DNA of 64,000 nucleotides from an uncultured Holophagaceae bacterium (GTDB lineage Bacteria > Acidobacteriota > Holophagae > Holophagales > Holophagaceae): contig CAIOFF010000066.1 in the NCBI GenBank assembly GCA_903857495.1, forward strand, positions 1-64,000. The letters run 5' to 3'. Shown here piece by piece: positions 30,374 through 39,751 of the stretch. The translations under genes were made by a program, and so were the position numbers. Within the stretch, counting starts at the first letter, position 1; each line of letters starts with the position of its first letter. The notes under the pieces were generated by a model. The model worked only from the letters and a program-made list of their open reading frames with translations. It made no database searches and was not told where the DNA came from.

Positions 30374-30382
30374 GGAAGCTCC

Positions 30383-30419
30383 AAAAGAAAAAGCCCCGAT
30401 CCGCTTGCGCGAATCGGGG
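30383..30419 (-). terminator. Intrinsic terminator immediately upstream of asnB (attenuator)
   Basis: Minus strand CCCCGATTCGC-GCAA-GCGGATCGGGG-CTTTTTCTTTT, then GGAGCTTCCATG of asnB; 11-bp stem with one G.U. Confidence 0.88.
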
Positions 30420-30439
30420 TGGTCCGGGGAAGCAGGAAT

Positions 30440-30526
30440 CTAGGAGATGCCCTCACCGGCCCACGCACGATCCGCGCGAGGGAGCCGATTATTATTGCGG
30501 TTGGGCCGCGGGAGGGGAGTGGTCAT
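30440..30526 (-). CDS. asnB leader peptide (Asn-rich), MTTPLPRPNRNNNRLPRADRAWAGEGIS*
   Basis: 28-codon ORF with N-R-N-N-N between promoter-like sequence and terminator; AAGGCG SD-like sequence upstream; not in the supplied ORF track. Confidence 0.75.
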   Translation of the reverse strand: MTTPLPRPNRNNNRLPRADRAWAGEGIS

Positions 30527-30543
30527 TGAATCGCCTTGAGTCA

Positions 30544-30572
30544 CTTTATCGGCCCGGTTCACAGATCGTCAA
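30544..30572 (-). promoter_or_regulatory. Sigma70-like promoter for the asnB leader
   Basis: Minus strand TTGACG (30572-30567), 16-17 nt spacer, GATAAA/ATAAAG (30550-30544). Confidence 0.65.
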
Positions 30573-30626
30573 GTCCGGACCCGGTTCCTTGGCGGCGGTG
30601 GTGAAATGGAGGCAGTGGAGGACTCC

Positions 30627-31658
30627 ATGAAGGCACTGCTCAAGTCCAAGCGCGAGGAAGGCATCTGGCTGGGGGAGGTTCCCCTGCCCGAAGTCGGCCA
30701 CAACGATGTGCTCATCCGGGTCCACAAGAGCGCCATCTGCGGCACCGACGTCCACATCTACAACTGGGACGCGTGGGCCCAGAAGACCATCCCCGTGCCC
30801 ATGGTGGTGGGCCACGAATACTACGGCATCATCGAGCGGGTGGGCGGCGAGGTCGAGGGCTACCAGCCGGGGGACCGGGTCAGCGGCGAGGGCCACATCA
30901 CCTGCGGTCACTGCCGCAACTGCCGGGCCGGCAAGCGGCACCTCTGCCGCAACACCGTGGGCGTGGGCGTGAACCGCACGGGCTCCTTCGCGGAATACCT
31001 GAGCATCCCGGCCTTCAACGTGTTCAAGGTGCCGGACAACGTCTCGGACGAGGCCGCCGCCATCTTCGATCCCTACGGCAACGCCGCGCACACGGCCCTC
31101 AGCTTCGACATGGTGGGCGAGGACGTGCTCATCACCGGCGCCGGGCCCATCGGCATCATGGCCGTCGCCATCGCGAAACACGTGGGCGCCCGGCACGTGG
31201 TCATCACGGATGTGAACGAGTATCGGCTCGACCTGGCCCGCAAGATGGGAGCGACTCTGGCCGTGAACGCCGCCAAGACCACGCTGCCGGAAGTCATGGC
31301 GCAGCTGGGCATGACCGAGGGCTTCGATGTGGGGCTGGAGATGAGCGGCAACCGCAACGCCTTCGAGTCGATGCTGGAGGCCATGCACCACGGCGGCCGC
31401 GTCGCCCTGCTGGGCATCCTGCCCGGGGACTGCGCCGTGGACTGGAGCCAGGTGATCTTCAAGGGGCTGATCCTGAAGGGGATCTATGGCCGGGAGATGT
31501 TCGAGACCTGGTACAAGATGGCCGCCATGCTGCAGAGCGGCCTGGACATCAGCCCGGTGATCACGCATCGCTTCGGCATCGACGACTTCCAGCAGGGCTT
31601 CGACGCCATGCGCAGCGGCCAGAGCGGCAAGGTGATCCTCGACTGGGGCGTAAGGTAG
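30627..31658 (+). CDS. tdh: L-threonine 3-dehydrogenase
   Basis: [48 protein letters not shown]; start at 30627 with ggagg SD preferred over 30606. Confidence 0.95.
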   Translation: MKALLKSKREEGIWLGEVPLPEVGHNDVLIRVHKSAICGTDVHIYNWDAWAQKTIPVPMVVGHEYYGIIERVGGEVEGYQPGDRVSGEGHITCGHCRNCRAGKRHLCRNTVGVGVNRTGSFAEYLSIPAFNVFKVPDNVSDEAAAIFDPYGNAAHTALSFDMVGEDVLITGAGPIGIMAVAIAKHVGARHVVITDVNEYRLDLARKMGATLAVNAAKTTLPEVMAQLGMTEGFDVGLEMSGNRNAFESMLEAMHHGGRVALLGILPGDCAVDWSQVIFKGLILKGIYGREMFETWYKMAAMLQSGLDISPVITHRFGIDDFQQGFDAMRSGQSGKVILDWGVR

Positions 31659-31679
31659 CGCTTTCCAGGCGAGGCTCTG

Positions 31680-31707
31680 CAGAATGCGGCCTACGGGCCG
31701 CATTCTG
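31680..31707. terminator. Hairpin in convergent intergenic region (12-bp perfect stem)
   Basis: cagaatgcggcc-tacg-ggccgcattctg; lacks a strong T-tract. Confidence 0.5.
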
Positions 31708-31754
31708 AAAGCTGCGCACAGGGTGCGCAACAGGTCTCAAGGCTGGTTGGAACC

Positions 31755-32378
31755 TCAGCGCAACGGCTGCGGCTGGGGCAGGGGGGGGAAGCTGCTCTCG
31801 CCCAGGGGCAGGCCATCCTTGATGAGGGTGTCCGCAGCCAGGCCCTCGCCGCCAGGCGCAAGGTCGATGCCGAGGCAGGCGAGGTAGTAGCCGTCGAATT
31901 TGGTGTTGAAGCGCTGGCGGGCGGGGCCGCGCTTGGTGGGCAGGTCCTCGATGGGCCGGGTCACGTAGGGACGGTAGAAGAAGGGGTGTCCCCAGGGGGT
32001 CTCGGGCAGGCGGTCCACATACTCCGGCACCAGGTCGGCCAGGGCCGAGGGGTATTCCCCGCGCTTGCCCTTGTAGCGGATGAGGGCATCGGTGACCCGC
32101 TTGATCGCGGCCCGGACCTGCTTCTGGCGGTCGGAGACATCCCGGCTCAGGAAGGCCTCGATGAGGAAGAGGTCCCGCTTGGCCTGGCGGGCGGCCTCAG
32201 TGTCCGGATAGCGCTCGGCCAGCTGTTTCATCATGGTCCGCGCTTCGGCGCTGCGGCCCTCCAGGTTCAGCTTCCGGGCCTCCTCGTAGAGGTTGCCGGG
32301 CAGGCGGGGATCCTCGGAGGCGCAGCCCAGCAGCAGCAGGAGCGGCAGCAGGACGGGAAGGACACGCGGGCGGAGCAT
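31755..32378 (-). CDS. putative lipoprotein
   Basis: MLRPRVLPVLLPLLLLLGCAS lipobox; start at 32378 preferred over 32564. Confidence 0.7.
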   Translation of the reverse strand: MLRPRVLPVLLPLLLLLGCASEDPRLPGNLYEEARKLNLEGRSAEARTMMKQLAERYPDTEAARQAKRDLFLIEAFLSRDVSDRQKQVRAAIKRVTDALIRYKGKRGEYPSALADLVPEYVDRLPETPWGHPFFYRPYVTRPIEDLPTKRGPARQRFNTKFDGYYLACLGIDLAPGGEGLAADTLIKDGLPLGESSFPPLPQPQPLR

Positions 32379-32439
32379 GGACCGAACCATAGCAGGACCG
32401 GGGGCCAGCTTGAAGTAGGATGGAAGCACCAAGGGGGGC

Positions 32440-33096
32440 GTGATGACGGACAGGCCGATGCTGGTGGGCATCGTGGGAGGCTCCGGAAGCGGCAAGACCT
32501 CGGTAGCCGCCGAGCTGGTGAAGCGGCTGCGGAAGAAGGCCGTGGCCACCATGCTGCTGGACATGGACGCCTACTATGCCCCGCTCGAGGTGGTGAAGGG
32601 GCGGTTTGGTGGCCGGACCGTGAACTGGGACCACCCCCACGCCTTTGACCTGGAGCTGATGGCGGCCCACCTGATGGCGCTCCATCGGGGCGAGAGCATC
32701 CGCAAGCCCCGCTACGACTTCACGCTCTCGGACCGCACCGGGTGGGAGGAACCTGTGCCCCCGGGGAAGGTGGTGATCCTCGAAGGCCTGCTGCTCTTCG
32801 CCCTGCCGGAGCTGCGGGAGCAGCTGGACATCAAGATCTTCGTGGATACGGACGCCGACATCCGGATCCTCCGGCGCATCCGGCGCGACACCCAGGAGCG
32901 CGGGCGCAGCCTCGAGAGCGTCATGGACCAGTACGAGAAGAGCGTGCGCCCCATGCACCTGGAGTTCGTGGAGCCCAGCAAGCGCTGGGCGGACCTGATC
33001 GTGCCCACGGGGGTGGAAAACCGCACGGCCCTGGATGTCATCACCCACCACATCTGCAGCCGGGTGCTCGGCCAGGGAGAGCCCCAGCATGTTTGA
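32440..33096 (+). CDS. udk: uridine kinase
   Basis: VGIVGGSGSGKTSVAAELV; DMDAYY; NWDHPHAFD. Confidence 0.9.
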   Translation: MMTDRPMLVGIVGGSGSGKTSVAAELVKRLRKKAVATMLLDMDAYYAPLEVVKGRFGGRTVNWDHPHAFDLELMAAHLMALHRGESIRKPRYDFTLSDRTGWEEPVPPGKVVILEGLLLFALPELREQLDIKIFVDTDADIRILRRIRRDTQERGRSLESVMDQYEKSVRPMHLEFVEPSKRWADLIVPTGVENRTALDVITHHICSRVLGQGEPQHV

Positions 33097-33406
33097 GAGT
33101 GGCCACAACCTCAGCGCCGAGGCCTATCGGGACCTGCCGGAGAGCGTCCAGCGCATTGACGTGCGGGAGCCCTGGGAATACGAGATCGCCCACCTGCCGG
33201 GGGCCGTCCTGATCCCCCTGGGTGAGCTGGCTGCCCGGTTGGGCGAGCTGGACCCGGCCCGACCCGTGGCCGCCTACTGCCACCACGGGGCCCGCAGCAT
33301 GCAGGCCCTGCGGATTCTCCTTGGGGCAGGCTTCCGGGACCTCGCCCACCTGGCTGGCGGCATCAACGCCTACAGCCGGATGGATCCCACCGTGCCGAGG
33401 TACTGA
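33089..33406 (+). CDS. rhodanese-like domain protein
   Basis: RIDVREPWEYEIAHLPGAVLIPLGEL; YCHHGARS; overlaps udk. Confidence 0.85.
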   Translation: MFESGHNLSAEAYRDLPESVQRIDVREPWEYEIAHLPGAVLIPLGELAARLGELDPARPVAAYCHHGARSMQALRILLGAGFRDLAHLAGGINAYSRMDPTVPRY

Positions 33407-34011
33407 TGCGTCTCCTGCACCAGCAGCCCGAAGGCTTCGATCCCGCCGTCCCCTGGACGCAGGAGTCCGAGAGCATCCGCCAGGACTCGCGCATCTTTCG
33501 GCAGATCGTGGCCCAGCGCCGCAGCCCCCACACGGGGCGGCAACACGCCTTCTATCGCCTCGAGGGGCCGGACTGGGTGAACGTGGTGGCCTTCACGCGC
33601 AACGGCGAGCTGCTGGTGGTCGAACAGTTCCGCCATGGCATCGACGCCTCGACCCTGGAGATCCCCGGGGGCGGCTGTGACCAGGGCGAGGCCCCGGAAG
33701 GGGCGGCGCGCCGGGAGCTGCGGGAAGAGACGGGCTTCGTCTCCCGGAGCTGGGTGTCCCTGGGCTCCTGCACCCCCAATCCCGCCACCCAGACCAACCG
33801 CTGCCACACCTTCCTGGCCCTGGACTGCGAGCCCGAGGGCGGGCTGGAGCTGGATCCCGCCGAGGAGCTCCAGGTCTGGGCCTGCGCCTGGGCCGAGTGG
33901 GAGACCCGCATGCGCCGGGGCGAGATCCACCACGCCCTGGTCCTGACGGCCTTCCAGCTGCTGAGCCTCTGGGAAGGCTGGCCGGGGCTGCGGCAGAGGC
34001 TGGAGACCTGA
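33406..34011 (+). CDS. NUDIX hydrolase
   Basis: Nudix box GGGCDQGEAPEGAARRELREETGF. Confidence 0.9.
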   Translation: MRLLHQQPEGFDPAVPWTQESESIRQDSRIFRQIVAQRRSPHTGRQHAFYRLEGPDWVNVVAFTRNGELLVVEQFRHGIDASTLEIPGGGCDQGEAPEGAARRELREETGFVSRSWVSLGSCTPNPATQTNRCHTFLALDCEPEGGLELDPAEELQVWACAWAEWETRMRRGEIHHALVLTAFQLLSLWEGWPGLRQRLET

Positions 34012-34012
34012 G

Positions 34013-35074
34013 ATGCTCCGACCCGCCCTGCTCGTCCCTGTCTGCTGCGTGGCCCTGGCGGCCCAGCCTGCGGTGCCCTTCTGCCAGGTGGCCGGCGCCC
34101 CGAACCCCCGCTTCGAGGCGGAGCTGGACGCGGCCATCCAGGCCCTCGCCCCGGCGGACCGGCGGACCTTCTTCAAGGAGCTGCGAACCAAGCAGCGCGA
34201 ACTGCAATATCGAATTCTCGAGGTGGAGCGCGGTCTCCAGCAGGCCCAGTCGCTACGGAACACCCTCGAGCGCGAGGGCTCGCCGAACCTGCCCCAGGCC
34301 CAGGCCCTGGTGGTGGGCCAGTCCCGGATGCTGGCGGAGTTCCGGGAGCTGGACCGGGTCATCGCCCGCAAGCGCTGGATCGAGGATCCGCTCAAGCTCG
34401 ACGCGGACGAGCTCAAAGTGGACCTCTACGGCGGCTTCCAGTTCTCCAGCCTCTTCAGTGAAGGGGATACCCACGGCTCCTTCTTCTCCAAGTCGCGCCC
34501 CTTTGTGGCCCTGGACATCCGGCAGACCTTCCGTCGGCCGGCCCAGGACACCTGGATGGAGGTCTTCAGCACCCTCGCCTTCCAGTCCTCGAGCTTCGAG
34601 ACCTCAGAGACCATGAACGTCATTACCAGCAGCGGCCACTTCCGGGGCGAGGTGGGCCTCTGGTGGATGCAGACCCTCACCGAGCGGGTGAGCTGGGGCG
34701 TGGTTGGTAGCGCCGGGGTGGTGGGCTTCAGCCAGCCCGTGGTGCAGGAGGACTTGATCGGCACGGCCCGGAACGAGTTCCGCAACCGCTTCAAGCTCGG
34801 CCTCACGACCCGGCAGGAGGAGGGCTCGTTCAAGGGCTCCTTCGCCGAGTGGTCCTACCTCCGCGATCCCCTCTTCCGCTACCAGGACCGGCTCTACATG
34901 CGGGGCCGGGTGGTGCTGTCCCAGTTCGGCTCCCAGGGCGCCAGCGGCGACTTCTACATGGAGGGCTCCGTGAACAAGGGCCGCCACGGGAAGGACGAGG
35001 CCGTGGTCCTGGTGGGCTTCCGGCTCAGCACCCTGGCCTTCTTCCGCAGCCTGGGCGGTCCAGCCCGGCCCTGA
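34013..35074 (+). CDS. exported protein, possible outer-membrane beta-barrel
   Basis: Signal peptide; alternating C-terminal strands. Confidence 0.6.
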   Translation: MLRPALLVPVCCVALAAQPAVPFCQVAGAPNPRFEAELDAAIQALAPADRRTFFKELRTKQRELQYRILEVERGLQQAQSLRNTLEREGSPNLPQAQALVVGQSRMLAEFRELDRVIARKRWIEDPLKLDADELKVDLYGGFQFSSLFSEGDTHGSFFSKSRPFVALDIRQTFRRPAQDTWMEVFSTLAFQSSSFETSETMNVITSSGHFRGEVGLWWMQTLTERVSWGVVGSAGVVGFSQPVVQEDLIGTARNEFRNRFKLGLTTRQEEGSFKGSFAEWSYLRDPLFRYQDRLYMRGRVVLSQFGSQGASGDFYMEGSVNKGRHGKDEAVVLVGFRLSTLAFFRSLGGPARP

Positions 35075-35165
35075 GGCGCTTGGAAAAGTTGTTTCCTCGG
35101 TCTTCATCTTTTCCAAGGCAGCTGCGGGCGGTAGTCTGGAAGCCTGATCACCCTGAGGAGTTCCC

Positions 35166-35663
35166 ATGGCCAGCGAGTGCTCTTTCGACGTTGTCTGCAA
35201 GGTCGATCTGGACGAGGTCAAGAATGCGGTGTCCCAGGCCATGAAGGAGATCGGCCAGCGCTACGACTTCAAGGGTTCGGTCTCGAAGGTCGAGCTGAAG
35301 GACGACAAGGTGCTGGTGCTCAACAGCGATGACGAGGTGAAGCTCAAGGCCGTCATCGACGTGCTGCAGACCAAGCTGCACAAGCGCGGCGTCAGCATCC
35401 GCAGCATGGTCTACGGCAAGCTCGAGCCGGCGTCCAAGGGCAGCGTGCGCCAGGAAGTCACCATCCAGCAGGGCATCCCCATCGAGAAGGCCAAGGGCCT
35501 GATCAAGGCCGTCAAGGACGCCAAGATCAAGGTGCAGGCCAGCATCCAGGGCGACCAGCTGCGGGTCAGCGGCAAGAGCCGCGACGACCTGCAGGAGGTC
35601 ATCGCCCTCTTCAAGCGGGACGACCAGGGCCTGGACCTGCAGTTCACGAACTACCGGGGCTGA
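35166..35663 (+). CDS. YajQ family nucleotide-binding protein
   Basis: MASECSFDVVCKVDLDEVKNAVSQAMKEIGQRYDFKGS. Confidence 0.93.
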   Translation: MASECSFDVVCKVDLDEVKNAVSQAMKEIGQRYDFKGSVSKVELKDDKVLVLNSDDEVKLKAVIDVLQTKLHKRGVSIRSMVYGKLEPASKGSVRQEVTIQQGIPIEKAKGLIKAVKDAKIKVQASIQGDQLRVSGKSRDDLQEVIALFKRDDQGLDLQFTNYRG

Positions 35664-35664
35664 C

Positions 35665-36660
35665 GTGGCCCGCCTCGACCTCTCGCACTACTTCCTCCCC
35701 ATCGCCCCCAAGCTGGCCGCGGTGGAGGCGGAGCTGCAGCGCATCCTGCAGAGCGATGTGGAGGTGGTCCAGAAGCTCGCCGACCATGTCCGGGGCGGCC
35801 AGGGCAAGCGGCTCCGGCCCGCGCTGGTCATGCTCTCGTCGCGTTTCTGCGGCGTGCAGAACGAAGAAGACGTCCGCTTCGGGGCCGTCTTCGAGCTGAT
35901 CCATACGGCGACCCTGGTCCACGACGACGTCATCGACCACGCCCAGCTCCGGCGGGGCATGCCCACGCTGAACCGGCTCTGGGGCAACACTCTGACGGTG
36001 CTGTTCGGCGACCTGCTCTACCTGGTGGCCATGGGCGAGGCCATCGCCGGGCGCAGCTGGCGGATGATGGAGATCTTCGCGGAAGTGACCACCCGCATGA
36101 TCGAGGGTGAGCTCATCCAGAACGACGTGCTCTTCAAGCTGGACACCAGCCGCAAGGACTACTTCGACATCCAGGAGCGCAAGACCGCCCTGCTGTTCAG
36201 CGGCTGTACCGAGAGCGGGGCCGTCCTCACGGGCCGGAGCGCGGAGGAGTGCCTGGCCATGCGGCAGTATGGCCTGGAAGTGGGCCGCGCCTTCCAGCTG
36301 GTGGACGACCTGCTGGACTACACCGCCACCAGCGCCGAGCTGGGCAAGCCCGCCTTCAGTGACCTGCGCGAGGGCAAGCTCACGCTGCCCATGCTGACCC
36401 TGCTGGAGCTGGCCCCGGACGAGGTCCGGGACCTGGTCCGCACCATCTGGGACCGGGGCGAGGAGGTGCCCATTCCCGCCGACGAGGAGGCCCGCCTGCG
36501 GGAGCTCATCGCCCGGCACGACGCCCTGGCCGAGACCCGCGACCTGGCCCTGCGCGCCTCCCGCAATGCCGTGGCGCACCTGGCTGCCGTGGCCGGTGAC
36601 CCGGCCACGGGCGAGCTGCTGCGCGAGATCCCCGAAGCGCTGCTGTCCCGCAGCAAGTAG
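35665..36660 (+). CDS. polyprenyl synthetase (octaprenyl-diphosphate synthase-like; GTG start)
   Basis: GGQGKRLRPALVMLSS; LIHTATLVHDDVID; LVDDLLDYT. Confidence 0.92.
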   Translation: MARLDLSHYFLPIAPKLAAVEAELQRILQSDVEVVQKLADHVRGGQGKRLRPALVMLSSRFCGVQNEEDVRFGAVFELIHTATLVHDDVIDHAQLRRGMPTLNRLWGNTLTVLFGDLLYLVAMGEAIAGRSWRMMEIFAEVTTRMIEGELIQNDVLFKLDTSRKDYFDIQERKTALLFSGCTESGAVLTGRSAEECLAMRQYGLEVGRAFQLVDDLLDYTATSAELGKPAFSDLREGKLTLPMLTLLELAPDEVRDLVRTIWDRGEEVPIPADEEARLRELIARHDALAETRDLALRASRNAVAHLAAVAGDPATGELLREIPEALLSRSK

Positions 36661-36669
36661 CGGCCAGCG

Positions 36670-38019
36670 CTACACGGTCTCGAGCAGGCGCTGGAAGTCC
36701 GGGAGCTCCCGGAGGGCGTCCAGGTCGCCGTCGTGGCGCAGCCAGTCCTTCTGGGTGAGCCCGGCGGCTACGGCCTGCCTCAGGCACGCCAGGGCCTCGG
36801 CAGGCTCGCCCGCCAGGGCGTTGATGCAGCCCAGGTTGTAGAGCAGCATGGGGTCGTCCGGGTCCATGCTGCGGGCCAGCCGGGCCCAGGCCAGGCCCTT
36901 CTCCCGCTCGCCCAGGGCCACCAGGGCGTTGGCGCCGAGGTAGCGGGCGCGCACGTCGTCCGGAACGTGCTCCAGCCGCTGCTCCACCAGGGCCAGCCCC
37001 TGCCGCCGGGCCCGCTCGGCCTCGTCCTCGACGCCCAGGCTGTGGTAGGCCTGGGCCACCAGCAGGATGGCCTGGAAGTCCTCGGGGCGCAGGGCTGCCG
37101 CCCACTCGAAGTATTCGATGGCGCGCTCCAGCTTCCCGGCGGCAAAGCAGTGCCGGGCATAGAAGTAGGCGGCCTCGTAGAGGTTGGGATCCAGCCGCAG
37201 CGCGGTCTCGAAGGCCGCCTCGGCCTCTTCAGCCTGGCCTGCCGCGGACAGGGCCGCGCCCCGGGAGGCATGGGCCTCGGCCAGGGTGGGATCCAGCTCC
37301 AGGGCCTTCCGGCTGCAGGCCTCGGCCAGCTCCCGCTGGGTCTCGGTGCGCTCGATGTAGATATGGGCGTAGGCCGCGCAGTTGGCCAGCCCCGCCCAGG
37401 CCGAGGCGTAGCCCGGGTCAAGGTCCAGGGCCTGCTGGAACATCTGGGCGGCGAAGACCATGCCGTGGCGGTTGAAGCGATAGTAGTAGCTCCGGCCCCG
37501 CAGGTAGAACTCGTAGGCTCGCAGGTCCACGGCCCGCCGGATCCGGGGCGGCGGGGAGGTCTTGAGGGCCCCGGCAACGCTCTGGATGAGCTCCTCCAGG
37601 GTCGGGAACAGGTCCTTCCGGTCAAAGACGAAGGTTCGGGTCCACAGCATCTGGTCCGTGGCCACGGCGACCAGCTCCGCCTTGACGCTCAGCAGATCGC
37701 CCTGGGGCTGGAGGGAGCCTCCCAGGATGGCGTCCGCCTGCAGGCGGCGCCCCACTTCGGCCAGGGCGAGGCCCGAGCCTCCATACAGGAAGGAGGTGGT
37801 CCGCGAGATGACCCGGAGTCCATCCAGCTGGTTCAGGGCCTGAAGGATCTCCTCCGCAAGCCCCTCCGTGAGCGGCTCCTCACCCCCCTCGGGCCGCAGG
37901 TCCAGGAAGGGCAGCACGGCCACCACCGGGAGCCCCCGCCGGGACCGGGGGGGCAGGGGGCTCTTCGCGTGGGCAGGGATCTGCTGGACCTGAGAGGACT
38001 TGCCTGATGGAACGGACAT
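36670..38019 (-). CDS. TolB-like/CadC-type N-terminal domain plus TPR protein
   Basis: VVAVLPFLDLRPEGGEEPLTEGLAEEILQALNQLDGLRVISRTTSF; multiple TPR-like repeats. Confidence 0.8.
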   Translation of the reverse strand: MSVPSGKSSQVQQIPAHAKSPLPPRSRRGLPVVAVLPFLDLRPEGGEEPLTEGLAEEILQALNQLDGLRVISRTTSFLYGGSGLALAEVGRRLQADAILGGSLQPQGDLLSVKAELVAVATDQMLWTRTFVFDRKDLFPTLEELIQSVAGALKTSPPPRIRRAVDLRAYEFYLRGRSYYYRFNRHGMVFAAQMFQQALDLDPGYASAWAGLANCAAYAHIYIERTETQRELAEACSRKALELDPTLAEAHASRGAALSAAGQAEEAEAAFETALRLDPNLYEAAYFYARHCFAAGKLERAIEYFEWAAALRPEDFQAILLVAQAYHSLGVEDEAERARRQGLALVEQRLEHVPDDVRARYLGANALVALGEREKGLAWARLARSMDPDDPMLLYNLGCINALAGEPAEALACLRQAVAAGLTQKDWLRHDGDLDALRELPDFQRLLETV

Positions 38020-38110
38020 CTCCCACCTCCCACCTTGTACAGCATGGGAAGACCGCCTCGCCGCGCAAGGGTGGCCTCCTGGTGGGGATTCGGAGAAAAC
38101 CGCGGTGGGT

Positions 38111-39667
38111 TTAGGCCTCAGGCTCCCCGATCCGCAGGTCGAAGGGGATGCCAGCGCGCTTGCAGGCGGCGATGAAGGACTCCTTGTCGGGGCACCGGAT
38201 GTAGGCCTCCATGGCCTCGACCTTCCGGTCCTTGATGAGCTCCACCAGGGCGTCGTTCATGAGGCGCTGCCCGTAGCTGCGGCCGGTCTGCATGGCGCTG
38301 GCGATCTGGAAGTTCTTGCCCTCGCGGATCAGGTTGGCGATGGCCGGGGTGATGAAGAGGGTCTCCAGGGCCGCGATGCGGCCGCCGCCCACGCGCTTCA
38401 TCAGGATCTGGCTGACCACGCACTTGAGGGAGTCCGCGAGCATGACCCGGATCTGCTGCTGGCGGTCCGCGGGGAACTGGTCCACGATGCGGTCCACGGT
38501 GCCGATGGCGCTGCTGGTGTGCAGGGTGCCGAACACCAGGTGGCCGGTGACGGCCGTCTCCAGGGCGATGGCGATGGTCTCCAGGTCCCGCATCTCGCCG
38601 ACCATGACGATGTCCGGGTCCTCGCGCAGGGCCGCCCGGAGGCCGCTCTTGAAGCTGTCCGTGTGGGTGCCCACCTCGCGTTGGTTCACCAGGCAGCCCT
38701 TGCGGGGGTGCACGAACTCGATGGGGTCCTCGATGGTGAGGATGTGGTCCCGCCGCTTCTGGTTGGCCAGGTCCACGATGGCGGCCAGGGTGGTGGACTT
38801 GCCGCTGCCCGTGGGGCCGGTCACCAGCACGAGCCCCTTGGAGAGCCCGGCCAGGCGGCGCACGGGTTCGGGCAAGCCGAGTTTGTCTGGATCCGGCAGC
38901 TGGTTGGGGATGACCCGGCAGACGAACCCCGGCCCCACCCGGTCCTGGAAGTAGTTCACGCGCAGGCGGCAGCCGCCAGCCTCGTAGGGATAGGCGAAGT
39001 CCGTGTCGTGGTGCTCCTGGAAGCGCTGCCAGGCCGGGGCCGGGGCCAGAGACTCCATCATCTCCAGCAAGGTGGCAGGATCGAGCGGCCCGAAGCCTTC
39101 GAGCTCCTGCATGTCGCCGTGGACGCGGGCCAGGGGCGGCTCGTGGGCGGTGCAGTGCAGGTCCGAGCCCTTCTTCTCCAACAGCGTGGACAGGAGGCGC
39201 TCGGCGAGGGGATGGCCCTGGGCCTTGCGGCTGGGGCGGGAGGCGGCCGGAGGGCGGGGCGCCTCGGGGGCTGGCGGCTGGACCGCAGGGGCCATGGGCG
39301 CCGGAGGGGCTTCGGGTGGTTCCGCTGCCAGCGGCTTCTGGGAGGGGCCCAGGTGGACCGCCAGGATCTGGGGAGTGTCCTGGAAGCGGCTCAGGCGGAT
39401 CCGGAAGGCCTGGCCGCCCTGCTCGTAGTCGAACTCGGCCTGGCCCTCGTTCTGCCAGGCCCCCTTCAGGGCCGGGGGCACCACATCACCCGCCAGCACC
39501 TCCACCATCACGCCGGGGAGCGGGTTGGGCAGCAGGTCCACACTCTCGCCTGTTTTCAGTTCCAGCCGGGGTTTCCGGTCGGCTTTTACCTCCAGCCGAA
39601 GGCCTGCTTTCGCGATGACGTGGGAGAGCAGTCGATCCAACTGGGCCATGGGAGGACTCCGGGACAC
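38111..39667 (-). CDS. PilT-family twitching motility ATPase with N-terminal extension
   Basis: LVLVTGPTGSGKSTTLAAIVDLANQ; EDPDIVMVGEMRDLETI; HTSSAIGTVDRIVDQFP. Confidence 0.92.
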   Translation of the reverse strand: MSRSPPMAQLDRLLSHVIAKAGLRLEVKADRKPRLELKTGESVDLLPNPLPGVMVEVLAGDVVPPALKGAWQNEGQAEFDYEQGGQAFRIRLSRFQDTPQILAVHLGPSQKPLAAEPPEAPPAPMAPAVQPPAPEAPRPPAASRPSRKAQGHPLAERLLSTLLEKKGSDLHCTAHEPPLARVHGDMQELEGFGPLDPATLLEMMESLAPAPAWQRFQEHHDTDFAYPYEAGGCRLRVNYFQDRVGPGFVCRVIPNQLPDPDKLGLPEPVRRLAGLSKGLVLVTGPTGSGKSTTLAAIVDLANQKRRDHILTIEDPIEFVHPRKGCLVNQREVGTHTDSFKSGLRAALREDPDIVMVGEMRDLETIAIALETAVTGHLVFGTLHTSSAIGTVDRIVDQFPADRQQQIRVMLADSLKCVVSQILMKRVGGGRIAALETLFITPAIANLIREGKNFQIASAMQTGRSYGQRLMNDALVELIKDRKVEAMEAYIRCPDKESFIAACKRAGIPFDLRIGEPEA

Positions 39668-39751
39668 TCAAAGGATGCCATGGGTCACAGCCTTCGTGGT
39701 TCGGCGCGGGGCGTTCGGCCGCTAGACTGGAGGTAACTCAACGGAGCCCGC

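Noticed and set aside
31680-31707. Hairpin considered as a riboswitch or sRNA
   Set aside because: Simple 12-bp stem between converging genes; terminator-like at best.
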